From Streptomyces aurantiacus JA 4570 (GTDB lineage Bacteria; Actinomycetota; Actinomycetes; Streptomycetales; Streptomycetaceae), in assembly GCF_000414115.1 (NCBI RefSeq), contig NZ_AOPZ01000275.1:1-48834 (forward strand): 48,834 nt of DNA. Reading direction: 5' to 3'. Within the stretch, counting starts at the first letter, position 1; each line of letters starts with the position of its first letter. Position numbers and translations under genes: made by a program. Shown one piece after another: positions 24,634-33,588 of the stretch. The notes under the pieces are model-generated. The model did no database searches and was not told where the DNA came from. It saw only the letters and a list, made by a program, of their open reading frames with translations.

Positions 24634-25587
24634 GTGGCGAGCGTCCTGGACCGGAGCGACGGCGTACGGAGTGGCACGGAAGGCGGGCGCACCGCTTCCC
24701 GCGGGCCGGGGCCGGGGGTGGGGCTCGGCGGCGGGCTCGCGCTCGCGGCGCTCGCCACCGTCGTCTGGTCGGGAAGCTTCGTCACCTCACGGGCCCTCGC
24801 CGACAGCGTCCCGCCCGTCCAGCACGCCTTCTGGCGCTGGATCATCGCCATCGCGGCCGTCGCCCCCTTCGCGCTCCGCCAGACCTGGCGCCAACGCGCG
24901 CTGCTGCGCGAGCACTTGGGCTTCCTGCTCGCTGCTTCCTTCCTCGGCGTCACCGTCTACAACACCCTGGTGAACCAGGCCGGAGTGACGACCACCGCGG
25001 GCAACATGGGCATGATCATGGCCGCTTCGCCCGTCCTCATGGCGGTGTACGAACGCCTCGGCGGGGCCCGGCTCGGGGCGCGCCGCGTCACGGGCATGCT
25101 CGTCGCCTGCGTCGGTGTGCTGCTCCTGGTCAGCGGCGGCTCGCTCGGCATGGAGCTGGCGGCGGGCGACCTGTGGGTGATCGGCGGGGCGGTCGCGTTC
25201 GGCTCGTACAGCGCGCTGCTGCGCCGCAGGCCCACGCAGATCTCCGGCCTGCCCTTCCTCTTCAGCACCTTCGTCCTCGGCGCGCTGATGCTGCTCCCGG
25301 TCTTCCTGGTCAGCCTCGTCGTCCAGGGCGGCTTCGAGCCGACGGCCGCGACGGTGTCCCCGCTCCTGTACGTGGGCGTGGTCTCCTCGGCGGTCGCCTT
25401 CTTCGCCTGGAACAAGGCGATCTCCGTCATCGGCGCGGCCCGCGCGGGCGTCGTCTACTACCTCCAGCCGGTGTGTGTGGCGCTGCTCTCCTTCGCGCTG
25501 CTCGGCGAGGGCATGGGGCGGCTGCAGGTGCTGTGCATGGGGCTGATCCTGGGCGGCGTGGTGCTCGGCTCGGCGGGCGGGAAGTGA
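24634..25587 (+). CDS. EamA/DMT-family transporter
   Basis: The product has 317 residues from the GTG at 24634. A longer in-frame start reaches into the previous gene's region and is unlikely. After a Gly/Pro-rich N-terminus there are ten hydrophobic segments with EamA motifs ('VVWSGSFVTSRALADSVPP', 'ALLRRRPTQISGLPF', 'WNKAISVIGAARAGVVYYLQPV'). It is a probable exporter, distinct in sequence from the first. The LysR gene follows 30 bp downstream in the same direction. Confidence 0.9.
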   Translation: MASVLDRSDGVRSGTEGGRTASRGPGPGVGLGGGLALAALATVVWSGSFVTSRALADSVPPVQHAFWRWIIAIAAVAPFALRQTWRQRALLREHLGFLLAASFLGVTVYNTLVNQAGVTTTAGNMGMIMAASPVLMAVYERLGGARLGARRVTGMLVACVGVLLLVSGGSLGMELAAGDLWVIGGAVAFGSYSALLRRRPTQISGLPFLFSTFVLGALMLLPVFLVSLVVQGGFEPTAATVSPLLYVGVVSSAVAFFAWNKAISVIGAARAGVVYYLQPVCVALLSFALLGEGMGRLQVLCMGLILGGVVLGSAGGK

Positions 25588-25617
25588 CCCCGGGCGCGTC
25601 GCCGGTACGTTGACGTC

Positions 25618-26508
25618 ATGACCGAGTGGGACATCAAGAAGCTGCAGATCCTGCGCACCCTGAACGAGCGCGGGACCGTCACCGCCACGGCGCGGGCGCT
25701 CCTGATGACCCCCTCGGCCGTGTCGCAGCAACTGTCCAACCTCGCCAAGCAGGTGGGGGTGCCGCTCCTCGAAGCCCACGGGCGGCGGGTGCGGCTCACC
25801 GGCGCCGCGCGGCTCCTGCTGGTGCATGCCGACGCGGTGTTCGCCCAACTGGAGCGTGCTGACGCGGAGTTGGCCGCGTATGTGGGCGGGGTGACGGGGG
25901 AGGTGCGGGTGGGGGCGTTCTCCACGGCCGTGCCGGCGCTCGTGGTGCCGGCGGTACGGGCCCTGCGGGCCACGCGTCCCGGGGTCTCGGTGCGGGTGCG
26001 GGAGGCCGAGGCGGCGGAGGCGTACGAGTTGCTGGCCGCCGGGGACGTCGATCTCGCGCTGTCCCTCGCCGCGCAGGCGCCTCGGGGGGCGGACGGGCGG
26101 TTCACGCGGGTGCCGTTGCTGGCCGACCCGCTCGACGTCGCCCTGCCCGCCGGTCATCCGCTCGCCGACGCGGCGGACCTGCGTCTTGCCGATCTCGCCG
26201 CCGAGCCGTGGATCTTCGGGGGGTCCGGGCCCTGGTCGGAGATCACGCTGGCCGCGTGCGAGGCGGCCGGGTTCGTGCCCGAGCAGGCCCACAGTGCTGC
26301 CGGGTGGGAGGCGATTCTGGCGATGGTGGGGGCGGGGATGGGGGTCGCTCTGGTCCCGCGGATGGCCTCCGGCCGGGGTGGGGGTGTCGCCATGCGGTCG
26401 CTGGGCGCGGACCGCCCGAGCCGCCACGTGGTCGCCGCGGTCCGCCGGGGCGCGGAGGGGGCTCCCGCGGTCTCCCATGTCCTGGCCGCCCTGCGGGCCG
26501 CAGCCTGA
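25618..26508 (+). CDS. LysR-family transcriptional regulator
   Basis: The product has 296 residues. The N-terminal helix-turn-helix ('TVTATARALLMTPSAVSQQLSNLAKQ') is followed by a two-lobe effector domain starting near 'GEVRVGAFSTAVPALVVPAV'. LysR genes are usually divergent from their targets. Here it lies in tandem behind an EamA exporter, so it may be co-transcribed and control that exporter. The effector is unknown. Confidence 0.92.
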   Translation: MTEWDIKKLQILRTLNERGTVTATARALLMTPSAVSQQLSNLAKQVGVPLLEAHGRRVRLTGAARLLLVHADAVFAQLERADAELAAYVGGVTGEVRVGAFSTAVPALVVPAVRALRATRPGVSVRVREAEAAEAYELLAAGDVDLALSLAAQAPRGADGRFTRVPLLADPLDVALPAGHPLADAADLRLADLAAEPWIFGGSGPWSEITLAACEAAGFVPEQAHSAAGWEAILAMVGAGMGVALVPRMASGRGGGVAMRSLGADRPSRHVVAAVRRGAEGAPAVSHVLAALRAAA

Positions 26509-27077
26509 CCCGACCGGGGCCCGGCTTCATGGTTCCGGCACCGTGGCCCTGGGGGCGTCGGCCGCCCCTCCGCCCACATCACGGCCCCGTCGGCCTGGGC
26601 TGTGCCCACCCGTTCCGCCCTGCGGAACGATTGCCCACAGCGGGAGCGGCGGGCGGGGCGGGCTGCCCACAGCGGGAGCGGCGGGCGGGGCGGCTGCCCA
26701 CAGCAGGAGCCGGAGCCGGTAGGGGCCGCGGAGCGGCGGGATGCTCACTTGCCGCAGACGCCATGCGGCCGCCGCCGCAGAGGCACACGCAGGTGCCGGA
26801 GTGCACGCGGACTGGGGGCGCCTCTGCCCGCCCCCGCCGCCGCAGTCGCCGACGGTGGGTGGCCCCCACCGGAGACGCCCACCCCGTGGTCGACTGGAAA
26901 CGGGAAGGGGGTCCCCCCTGCTCTTTAAGAGCTTGGGGGAGGGTGGGAGATATTCGCCGCGGAGCGGCGGGGTTGGTGGGGGCGCCCGGCTCACCGTGAG
27001 GGGTGCAACGCCCGCCCCCGGCAAGGGGGTTCGGGGTGCCCGGAACGTGCCGGGCACCCCACCCCGTACAGAAGGGG
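26509..27077. other. Repeat-rich non-coding region
   Basis: No credible gene is seen across about 570 bp. Contents: a hairpin at 26611-26629 (CGTTCCGC/GCGGAACG); two perfect 29-bp units at 26632-26660 and 26664-26692, each beginning TGCCCACAGCGGGAGC, plus a 16-bp partial at 26695-26710; a stretch around 26911-26940 with CCCCCCTGCTC/GAGCTTGGGGG arms that resembles a widespread Streptomyces intergenic element (recalled); and a terminator at 27033-27060. It lies between convergent genes. Confidence 0.7.
27033..27060. terminator. Terminator between lysR and pepN
   Basis: An 11-bp perfect stem (GGGGTGCCCGG / CCGGGCACCCC) has a 6-base loop and lies 18 bases past the pepN stop. It would also block read-through from the plus strand. 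Confidence 0.85.
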
Positions 27078-29654
27078 CTACGCGTCGGCGGACTGGGCGC
27101 GCAGGGCCCGCTCGACCCCGGCGCGCGACTCAGTGATGAGTCGCCGCAACGCCGCCGTGGGCTCCGCGGCCTTCAGCCACGCGTCCGTGGCGTCCAGCGT
27201 GTCCTGGGACACCTGGAGCGCGGGGTACAGGCCGACCGCGACCTGCTGGGCCATCTCGTGGGAGCGGGACTCCCAGACGGACTTGACGGCGTCGAAGTAC
27301 TTCCCCGTGTAGGCCGCGAGCAGCTCCCGCTGATCGGTCTGGACGAAGCCGGAGATCACCGCCTCCTGCACGGCGTTGGGCAGCTTGTCGGACTCGACGA
27401 CGGACGCCCACGCCTCCGCCTTGGCGGCGGTGGTGGGCCGCGCGGCCCGAGCCGCGGCGGCGTGCCGCTCACCCGCGGCCGTCTTGTCCCGCTCGAACTC
27501 CGCGGCGATGCCCGCCTCGTCGAGCCGCCCGGTCGCGGCGAGCCGCGCCACGAACGCCCACCGGAGCTCGGTGTCCACGGCGAGGCCGTCGATGGACTCC
27601 GAGCCGTCAAGCAGGCCCTCAAGCAGCGCCAGTTCGGACTCCGTGCGGGCCGTGGCCGCGAAGGCCCGCGCCCACGCCAGCTGGTGGTCGCTGCCCGGCG
27701 CGGCGGCCCGCAGGTGCTCCAGGGTCGCCTCGGTCCACCGGGCGAGTGCCGCCTCGCGGCCCGCCGGGGCGGCGTACAGGTCCAGAGCCAGCTTCACCTG
27801 ACGGTGCAGCGACTGGACGACGCCGATGTCGGACTCCTTGCCGATGCCCGAGAGGACGAGGGAGAGGTAGTCCCGCGTGGGGAGCTCGGCGTCGCGCGTC
27901 ATGTCCCACGCCGACGCCCAGCACAGCGCCCGCGGCAGCGAGGCGTCGAAGTCGCCGAGGTGCTCCGTCACGAAGGCGAGCGAATCGGCGTCCAGACGGA
28001 CCTTGGCGTACGACAGGTCGTCGTCGTTGAGGAGGATCACCGCCGGGCGGGGCCGCCCCACCAGCGCCTCCACCGCCGTCAGCTCGCCGTCCACGTCGAG
28101 TTCGACGCGGTCGGTGCGCACCAGCTTGCCGGTCGCGTCGTCAAGGTTGTAGAGGCCGATGGCGATGCGGTGCGGGCGCAGAGTCGGCTCACCCTTGGCG
28201 CCCGCGGGCAGCGCCGGGGCCTCCTGCTTCACGGCGAACGACGTGATCGTGCCGGACGAGTCCACGTCCACCACAGGGCGCAGCACGTTGATGCCCGCCG
28301 TCTCCAGCCACTTCTTCGACCAGGTCTTCAGGTCCCGGCCGCTGGTCTCCTCCAGGGCGCCGAGCAGATCGCTCAGCCGCGTGTTCCCGAACGCGTGCGC
28401 CTTGAAGTACTTCTGCACACCGTTGAAGAACTCGTCCATGCCGACGTACGCGACGAGCTGCTTCAGGACGCTGGCGCCCTTGGCGTAGGTGATGCCGTCG
28501 AAGTTGACGAGCACGTCGTCCAGGTCGCGGATGTCCGCCATGATCGGGTGCGTGGACGGCAGTTGATCCTGCCGGTACGCCCAGGTCTTCATGGAGTTCG
28601 CGAACGTCGTCCAGGAGTGCGGCCAGCGCGAGCCGGGGGCGTACGCCTGGCAGGCGATGGACGTGTAGGTCGCGAACGACTCGTTCAGCCAGAGGTCGTT
28701 CCACCACTCCATCGTCACGAGGTCGCCGAACCACATGTGCGCCAGCTCGTGCAGGATCGTCTCCGCGCGCGTCTCGTACGCGGCGTCGGTGACCTTGGAA
28801 CGGAACACGTACTGGTCGCGGATCGTCACCGCGCCCGCGTTCTCCATCGCGCCCGCGTTGAACTCCGGCACGAAGAGCTGGTCGTACTTCTCGAACGGGT
28901 AGGCGTAGTCGAACTTCTCCTGGAACCAGTCGAAGCCCTGCCGGGTGACCGCGAAGATCGCGTCCGCGTCCAGGTACTCCGCGAGCGAGGGGCGGCAGTA
29001 GATGCCTAGCGGCACACTCTGCCCGTCCGGGCCCTCGTACGAGGAGTGCACCGAGTGGTACGGACCGACGATCAGGGCCGTGATGTACGTCGAGATGCGC
29101 GGGGTCGGCGCGAAGGCCCATACATTCGACTGGGGGCCCGAGGGCTCCGGGGTCGGCGAGTTGGAGACCACCGTCCAGCCCTCGGGCGCCTTCACGGTGA
29201 ACCGGAACGTGGCCTTCAGGTCGGGCTGCTCGAACGAGGCGAAGACGCGGCGCGCGTCCGGGACCTCGAACTGCGTGTAGAGGTACGCCTGCTGGTCGAC
29301 CGGGTCGACGAAGCGGTGCAGGCCCTCACCGGTGTTGGTGTACTCGCAGTCCGCGACGACCTTCAGCTCGTTCGCGCCCTCGTGCAGATGCCTCAGGGCG
29401 ATCCGCGAGTCACGGAAGACGGCGGCCACGTCGAGGGCGTGCCCGTTCAGGACGACCTCGTGGACGGCGGGGGCGATCAGATCGATGAAGGTCTCGGCGT
29501 TCGCCTCGGCGGAGTCGAAACGGACCGTGGTCACCGACCGGTACGTCCCGCCCTCCTGCGCTCCGGAGAGGTCGAGATCGATCTCGTACGAGTCAACGGT
29601 GAGCAGCTTCGCCCGCTGCTGCGCCTCTTCGCGGGTCAGATTGGTGCCGGGCAC
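27078..29654 (-). CDS. pepN: Aminopeptidase N (M1 zinc metallopeptidase)
   Basis: The product has 858 residues from the GTG at 29654, which has GAGGAG 8 bases upstream; the longer ORF to 29741 is not needed. Motifs: GAMEN at 268-272 (substrate N-terminus binding), HELAH at 302-306 and Glu325 in NESFA (zinc site), and the M1 C-terminal helical domain ending near 'RALRAQSADA'. No signal peptide is present, so it is cytoplasmic. Length and start ('PGTNLTREEAQQRAKLLTVDS') match actinomycete PepN. It is a housekeeping peptidase that trims N-terminal residues. Confidence 0.95.
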   Translation of the reverse strand: MPGTNLTREEAQQRAKLLTVDSYEIDLDLSGAQEGGTYRSVTTVRFDSAEANAETFIDLIAPAVHEVVLNGHALDVAAVFRDSRIALRHLHEGANELKVVADCEYTNTGEGLHRFVDPVDQQAYLYTQFEVPDARRVFASFEQPDLKATFRFTVKAPEGWTVVSNSPTPEPSGPQSNVWAFAPTPRISTYITALIVGPYHSVHSSYEGPDGQSVPLGIYCRPSLAEYLDADAIFAVTRQGFDWFQEKFDYAYPFEKYDQLFVPEFNAGAMENAGAVTIRDQYVFRSKVTDAAYETRAETILHELAHMWFGDLVTMEWWNDLWLNESFATYTSIACQAYAPGSRWPHSWTTFANSMKTWAYRQDQLPSTHPIMADIRDLDDVLVNFDGITYAKGASVLKQLVAYVGMDEFFNGVQKYFKAHAFGNTRLSDLLGALEETSGRDLKTWSKKWLETAGINVLRPVVDVDSSGTITSFAVKQEAPALPAGAKGEPTLRPHRIAIGLYNLDDATGKLVRTDRVELDVDGELTAVEALVGRPRPAVILLNDDDLSYAKVRLDADSLAFVTEHLGDFDASLPRALCWASAWDMTRDAELPTRDYLSLVLSGIGKESDIGVVQSLHRQVKLALDLYAAPAGREAALARWTEATLEHLRAAAPGSDHQLAWARAFAATARTESELALLEGLLDGSESIDGLAVDTELRWAFVARLAATGRLDEAGIAAEFERDKTAAGERHAAAARAARPTTAAKAEAWASVVESDKLPNAVQEAVISGFVQTDQRELLAAYTGKYFDAVKSVWESRSHEMAQQVAVGLYPALQVSQDTLDATDAWLKAAEPTAALRRLITESRAGVERALRAQSADA

Positions 29655-29846
29655 GCGGTCATCTCCTCGGTACGACTTGCGAAGTTTTTGCGATGTTTCC
29701 GGCCATCCTTCCATGCGCCGCCGCGGCCCGCGCCGAGCCATTGTTCTCAGGTCGCGCGGCCGTTAGCATCCGCGCGTCGGCTCAGGCCAGGGAGCGGCCC
29801 GAAGCGGCTTGAAGCGGTCCGGAGCGGTGGAAGCGGTCGGGGGCAG

Positions 29847-30935
29847 ATGTATATGGCAAGCGGTGTGCGGGGCGCGGGCGGGGCGCGCGGGTCGCGGCGT
29901 CCGGCACGGTTACGCGGCGCGCCGCTCTCCCGTGCGCCGTTGTTCCCCGGCCCGCGGACCCTCCGCGGGTCCGTGCCCGCCCTCGCCCTGCTGCTCGCGG
30001 CCGCCACCGCCGGCTGCGGCTCCTCCGGTGACTCCGACGGCGGCTCGGGCGACGGCAGGGGCCCGGAGAAGGCCCGGATCACCGTCGGCACCATGCCCGT
30101 CGCCGACACCGCGCCCCTGGAGATGGCGATGCGGAAGGGCTTCTTCAAGGCCGAGGGGCTCACCGTGCGCACGACCACGCTCAGCGGCGGCGCCGAGTCC
30201 GTCAGCCGCCTTCGCGCGGGCGCCCTCGACATCTCCTTCGGCAACTACGTCTCGTACTTCCTCGCGCACGCGAACAAGGCCATCGACGTACGGATCGTCG
30301 CCGACGCCTTCCAGTCCGCACCCCGTACGCACGCCGTCCTGGTGAAGAAGGACTCGCCGGTCAAGACCCTGAAGGACCTTGAGGACAAGAGGATCGGCGT
30401 CAACACCAAGCGGAACATCAGCGCCCTGCTCGTCAAGAAGGCGGGCAAGGCGGAGGGCGCCGCCTTCGACGACGACAAGAACTTCGCCGAGGTCGACATG
30501 CCGAACATGGAGACCGCGCTGAAGTCCGGCAGCGTCGACGCCGTGCAGGCCGTCGAGCCGTTCGTCAGCGCGATCGAGAAGTCCGGCACCGGCCGCGTCG
30601 TCGCCGACCTCGGCAAGCCGCCGACCGCGGGTTTCCCGATCGCCGGGTACGCGGCCACGGCGTCGTTCGCCGAGGAGAACCCGAAGACGGTCGCCGCCTT
30701 CCAGCGGGCCATGGCCCGCGCCCAGAAGCAGGCCGCCAACCGCTCGACCGTCGTCGAGGCACTCCCGGACTACACGAAGATCACCGCCGACCAGGCGGCC
30801 CAGCTCCACCTCGGCGGCTACCCCGTGGCTCTCGACCCGGCCCGGCTGCGCCGGGTGGTCGAGCTGATGCGCGAGTTCGGCTACCTGAAACGGGAGATCG
30901 ACGTGGAGCCGCTGCTGGTGCGTACGGGGCCATGA
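29847..30935 (+). CDS. ABC transporter substrate-binding lipoprotein (SsuA/NMT1 type)
   Basis: The product has 362 residues, starting at the ATG at 29847 after GGGGG. A long basic N-terminus, a hydrophobic stretch and the lipobox TAGC indicate a lipoprotein. The binding domain has the NMT1/SsuA layout ('TVGTMPVADTAPLEMAMRKGFFKAEGL', 'SRLRAGALDISFGNY', 'DKRIGVNTKRNISALLV', 'DAVQAVEPFV'). This family binds sulfonates, taurine, pyrimidine precursors and other small anions. It heads an operon with two permeases, an ATPase and a flavin monooxygenase. Confidence 0.88.
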   Translation: MYMASGVRGAGGARGSRRPARLRGAPLSRAPLFPGPRTLRGSVPALALLLAAATAGCGSSGDSDGGSGDGRGPEKARITVGTMPVADTAPLEMAMRKGFFKAEGLTVRTTTLSGGAESVSRLRAGALDISFGNYVSYFLAHANKAIDVRIVADAFQSAPRTHAVLVKKDSPVKTLKDLEDKRIGVNTKRNISALLVKKAGKAEGAAFDDDKNFAEVDMPNMETALKSGSVDAVQAVEPFVSAIEKSGTGRVVADLGKPPTAGFPIAGYAATASFAEENPKTVAAFQRAMARAQKQAANRSTVVEALPDYTKITADQAAQLHLGGYPVALDPARLRRVVELMREFGYLKREIDVEPLLVRTGP

Positions 30936-30945
30936 GGGCATCACG

Positions 30946-31872
30946 GTGAAGCGGGACGCGCGCTCCGCTCCGGGCCTCGGCCCGGGGTCCGGGGCGCGCG
31001 CCCGCTCGCGCGCCCGCTCGCGCGCCGCATGGCTCGCGGGGCGCGGGTGGGGGCGGGCTCTGCTGGGGGCGGTCGGTGTCTGCGGTGCGCTGCTGGCCGT
31101 CGAACTCGTCGCCCGCAGCGGGGTGTTCGACGGGCAGGCGCTGCCGCCCGCCTCCTCCGTGCTCGCCCGCGCCGCCGAGATGGCCGTCGACGAGGGGTTC
31201 CTCGGTGATGTGTGGGTCACCGTTTCTGCCTGGCTCTCCGGGCTTGGGCTTGCGGTTCTTCTCGCCGTGCCCGCCGGGCTGTTGCTCGGGTCGCTGCCCC
31301 GGCTCGACACCGCCGCCCTCGCCGTCGTCGAGCTGGCCCGGCCCATTCCGTCCGTCGCGCTGATCCCGCTGGCGATTCTTGTGTTCGTCGAGCCCGATCG
31401 GGTGGAGCGGTCGCTCGTTTGTTACGCCGCGTTGTGGCCCATTCTCCTCAACACCCTGTACGGACTGCGGGACGTCGACCCCGTCGCCAAGGAGACGCTG
31501 CGGGCCTTCGGGTTCGGGGTGCTCGGGGTGCTGTGGCGGGTGTCGCTGCCGAGTGCCGGTCCCTTCGTGGTCACGGGGGTGCGGATCGCTGCTTCTGTGG
31601 GGTTGATCGTGGTGGTGAGTGCGGAGTTGCGGGCGGGTGGGGAGGGGGGACTCGGCGTTTATCTGCTGGAGACGCAGTCCGGGGGTGGGCGGCCGGATCT
31701 GATGGTGGCGGGGGCTTGTTGGGCGGGGGTGTTGGGGGTTGCGGCCAACGGTGGGCTGGGGTGGGTGGAGCGGAAACCGGGGGCTGCCGCCCCCGGGCCC
31801 CCGCATCGGCCTGGACGGCCTCGTCCTCAAACGCCGGACGGGCTGAAAGAACCGGGCGGGCTGAAAAGGTGA
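30946..31872 (+). CDS. ABC transporter permease (SsuC/TauC type)
   Basis: The product has 308 residues from the GTG at 30946. After an Arg-rich N-terminus there are about six hydrophobic segments and an EAA loop ('ETLRAFGFGVLGVLWRVSLP'). The expected end is near 'LGWVERK'. The last 31 residues ('PGAAAPGPPHRPG...PQTPDGLKEP...') are encoded by a dispersed repeat and look like a read-through tail. The stop overlaps the next gene's GTG (GTGA), so the two permeases are translationally coupled. Confidence 0.88.
   Translation: MKRDARSAPGLGPGSGARARSRARSRAAWLAGRGWGRALLGAVGVCGALLAVELVARSGVFDGQALPPASSVLARAAEMAVDEGFLGDVWVTVSAWLSGLGLAVLLAVPAGLLLGSLPRLDTAALAVVELARPIPSVALIPLAILVFVEPDRVERSLVCYAALWPILLNTLYGLRDVDPVAKETLRAFGFGVLGVLWRVSLPSAGPFVVTGVRIAASVGLIVVVSAELRAGGEGGLGVYLLETQSGGGRPDLMVAGACWAGVLGVAANGGLGWVERKPGAAAPGPPHRPGRPRPQTPDGLKEPGGLKR
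31819..31846. repeat. Dispersed repeat inside a permease gene end
   Basis: One copy of CTCGTCCTCAAACGCCGG with flanks, the same family as at 17922. Here it is read through in frame as part of the preceding permease's C-terminus. A GGGGGCT/GCCCCC-type hairpin lies just before it. Confidence 0.8.
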
Positions 31873-32702
31873 AGCGCGCCGAAAGGGCGGAGCGCGCCGG
31901 AAAGATGAAGCACGTCGCCCTCGCCCTCCTCGGCCGTTCCTGGCTGCTCGTACTCCTCGTGGCCGCCTGGGAGTTGGCCGCCCGGCGCGCCGGGGATCTG
32001 TACTTTCCGCCGCCTACGCGGATCGTGTCGGCGATGCGGGAGCTGTGGTGGTCGGGGCCGGCGTCCCGGCTGTGGCTGAGCGACCGGGCCGTCGACGACT
32101 TCGTACCGAGTCTCAGTCACCTGCTGCTCGGGTGGGCGCTCGCGGGGATCGTGGGGATCGCCGTGGGGGTCGTGATCGGGCTGTCGCGGATCGCGTACCT
32201 CGTCCTCGACCCGGTGCTGCAGTTCGGGCGCGCGGTGCCGCCGCCGACGCTCATCCCGTTCTTCATGGTCGCCTTCGGGCTCGGTACGTCCATGCAGCTC
32301 GCGGCCATCGTCTTCGGCGTGGTGTGGCCGGTGTTGCTCAACACCGCCGACGGGGTGCGGGCCGTGGAGCCCGTGCAGCTCGACTCGGCGCGGGTCTTCG
32401 GGCTCGGCGGGTTCGCCCGGCTCCGGTACGTCGTGCTGCCCGCGGCCGCGCCGAGGATCTTCGCGGGGCTGCGGGTCGCGCTCGGCTTCGCGCTGATCCT
32501 CATGGTCATCGCCGAGCTGATGGGGTCGGGCGACGGCATCGGGTCGCGGCTGAACGCCGCCGAGCGGGAGTTCCGGCCGGACCAGCTCTGGGCCGGGATC
32601 GTGCTCCTCGGCGCCCTCGGCTGCGTACTCAACGGACTGTTCCTGCTCGTCGAGCGGAAGGCGCTGGCCTGGCACCGGGGCGCGCGGCGGATGAGCACCT
32701 AG
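31869..32702 (+). CDS. ABC transporter permease (SsuC/TauC type)
   Basis: The product has 277 residues from the GTG at 31869, which overlaps the preceding TGA by four bases. An ATG at 31905 is an alternative. It has about six hydrophobic segments and an EAA loop ('DSARVFGLGGFARLRYVVLP'). It is the second subunit of a heterodimeric or paired importer. The family usually takes up sulfonates or related small molecules. An upstream gene for the binding protein and a downstream ATPase gene complete the system. Confidence 0.88.
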   Translation: MKRAERAERAGKMKHVALALLGRSWLLVLLVAAWELAARRAGDLYFPPPTRIVSAMRELWWSGPASRLWLSDRAVDDFVPSLSHLLLGWALAGIVGIAVGVVIGLSRIAYLVLDPVLQFGRAVPPPTLIPFFMVAFGLGTSMQLAAIVFGVVWPVLLNTADGVRAVEPVQLDSARVFGLGGFARLRYVVLPAAAPRIFAGLRVALGFALILMVIAELMGSGDGIGSRLNAAEREFRPDQLWAGIVLLGALGCVLNGLFLLVERKALAWHRGARRMST

Positions 32703-32808
32703 ACCAACAGGATGCACGGGGCACACGGGGAACGGGCGCGGCCTTTGGGCACTCACATCACGTAGACCGACCGGCAGTTGGGCAGCAGGGGGACAGGGGG
32801 AACAGGGG

Positions 32809-33588
32809 ATGCTGGAGATCGCGGGGCTCGGTCATCGGTACGACGACGGGCATCAGGCTGTCGCAGGAGTCGAACTGCACGTCGCGCGCGGCGAGCTGGT
32901 GAGCATCGTCGGGCCGTCCGGCTGTGGAAAGTCCACGCTGTTGCGGTGCGTCGCGGGGCTGCAGCGGCCGAGCGAGGGCCGGATAGCGGTCGGGGGCAGA
33001 CCCGTCGACGGCGTGCCCGACGACCTCGCCGTCGTCTTCCAGGACTACACGCGCTCGCTGTTCCCGTGGCTGACCGTCCGGGACAACGTCGCCCTGCCGC
33101 TGCGCCGCCGCGGCCTCGCCCGCGCGCAGCGCCGCGAACAGGCTCTCGCCGCACTCGCGCAGGTCGGCCTCGACGGCGTCGCGGGGAAGTATCCGTGGCA
33201 GCTCTCCGGCGGCATGCAGCAGCGCGTCGCCATCGCCCGCGCGCTCGCGTACCGGCCCGCGCTGCTCCTGATGGACGAGCCGTTCGGCTCTGTGGACGCG
33301 CAGACGCGGGAGGACCTGGAGGATCTGCTCCTGTCGGTGCGCGGGGGCGCCGACCGGGGCGGGGGCTCCGAAGACCGCGGCGGGATGACCATCCTCCTCG
33401 TCACCCACGACATCGACGAGAGCGTGTACGTCGGCGACCGCGTCGTCGTCCTGACCGGCGCCCCCGGCCGCGTACACAGCGAGCTGCGCGTCGAACTGCC
33501 CGCGCCGCGCGACCAGATCGTCACGCGCGGCCTGCCGGAGTTCGTGAAGCTGCGCGCCGAGGTGGGGCGGGCGGTGCGGCGGCCATGA
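32809..33588 (+). CDS. ABC transporter ATP-binding protein (SsuB/TauB type)
   Basis: The product has 259 residues. All nucleotide-binding motifs are present: Walker A GPSGCGKST, Q-loop FQDYTRSLFPW, signature LSGGMQQR, Walker B LLLMDEPFGSVD, and switch His in LVTHDIDES. The length and the 'FPWLTVRDNVALPL' region fit the SsuB/TauB group. The gene ends with ATGA, sharing four bases with the flavin monooxygenase start. It energises the preceding two permeases. Confidence 0.93.
   Translation: MLEIAGLGHRYDDGHQAVAGVELHVARGELVSIVGPSGCGKSTLLRCVAGLQRPSEGRIAVGGRPVDGVPDDLAVVFQDYTRSLFPWLTVRDNVALPLRRRGLARAQRREQALAALAQVGLDGVAGKYPWQLSGGMQQRVAIARALAYRPALLLMDEPFGSVDAQTREDLEDLLLSVRGGADRGGGSEDRGGMTILLVTHDIDESVYVGDRVVVLTGAPGRVHSELRVELPAPRDQIVTRGLPEFVKLRAEVGRAVRRP

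Noticed and set aside
26632..26710. CRISPR-like array
   Set aside because: Only two exact units and a partial copy, with spacers of about 3 bases rather than unique ones of 25-40, and no cas genes.
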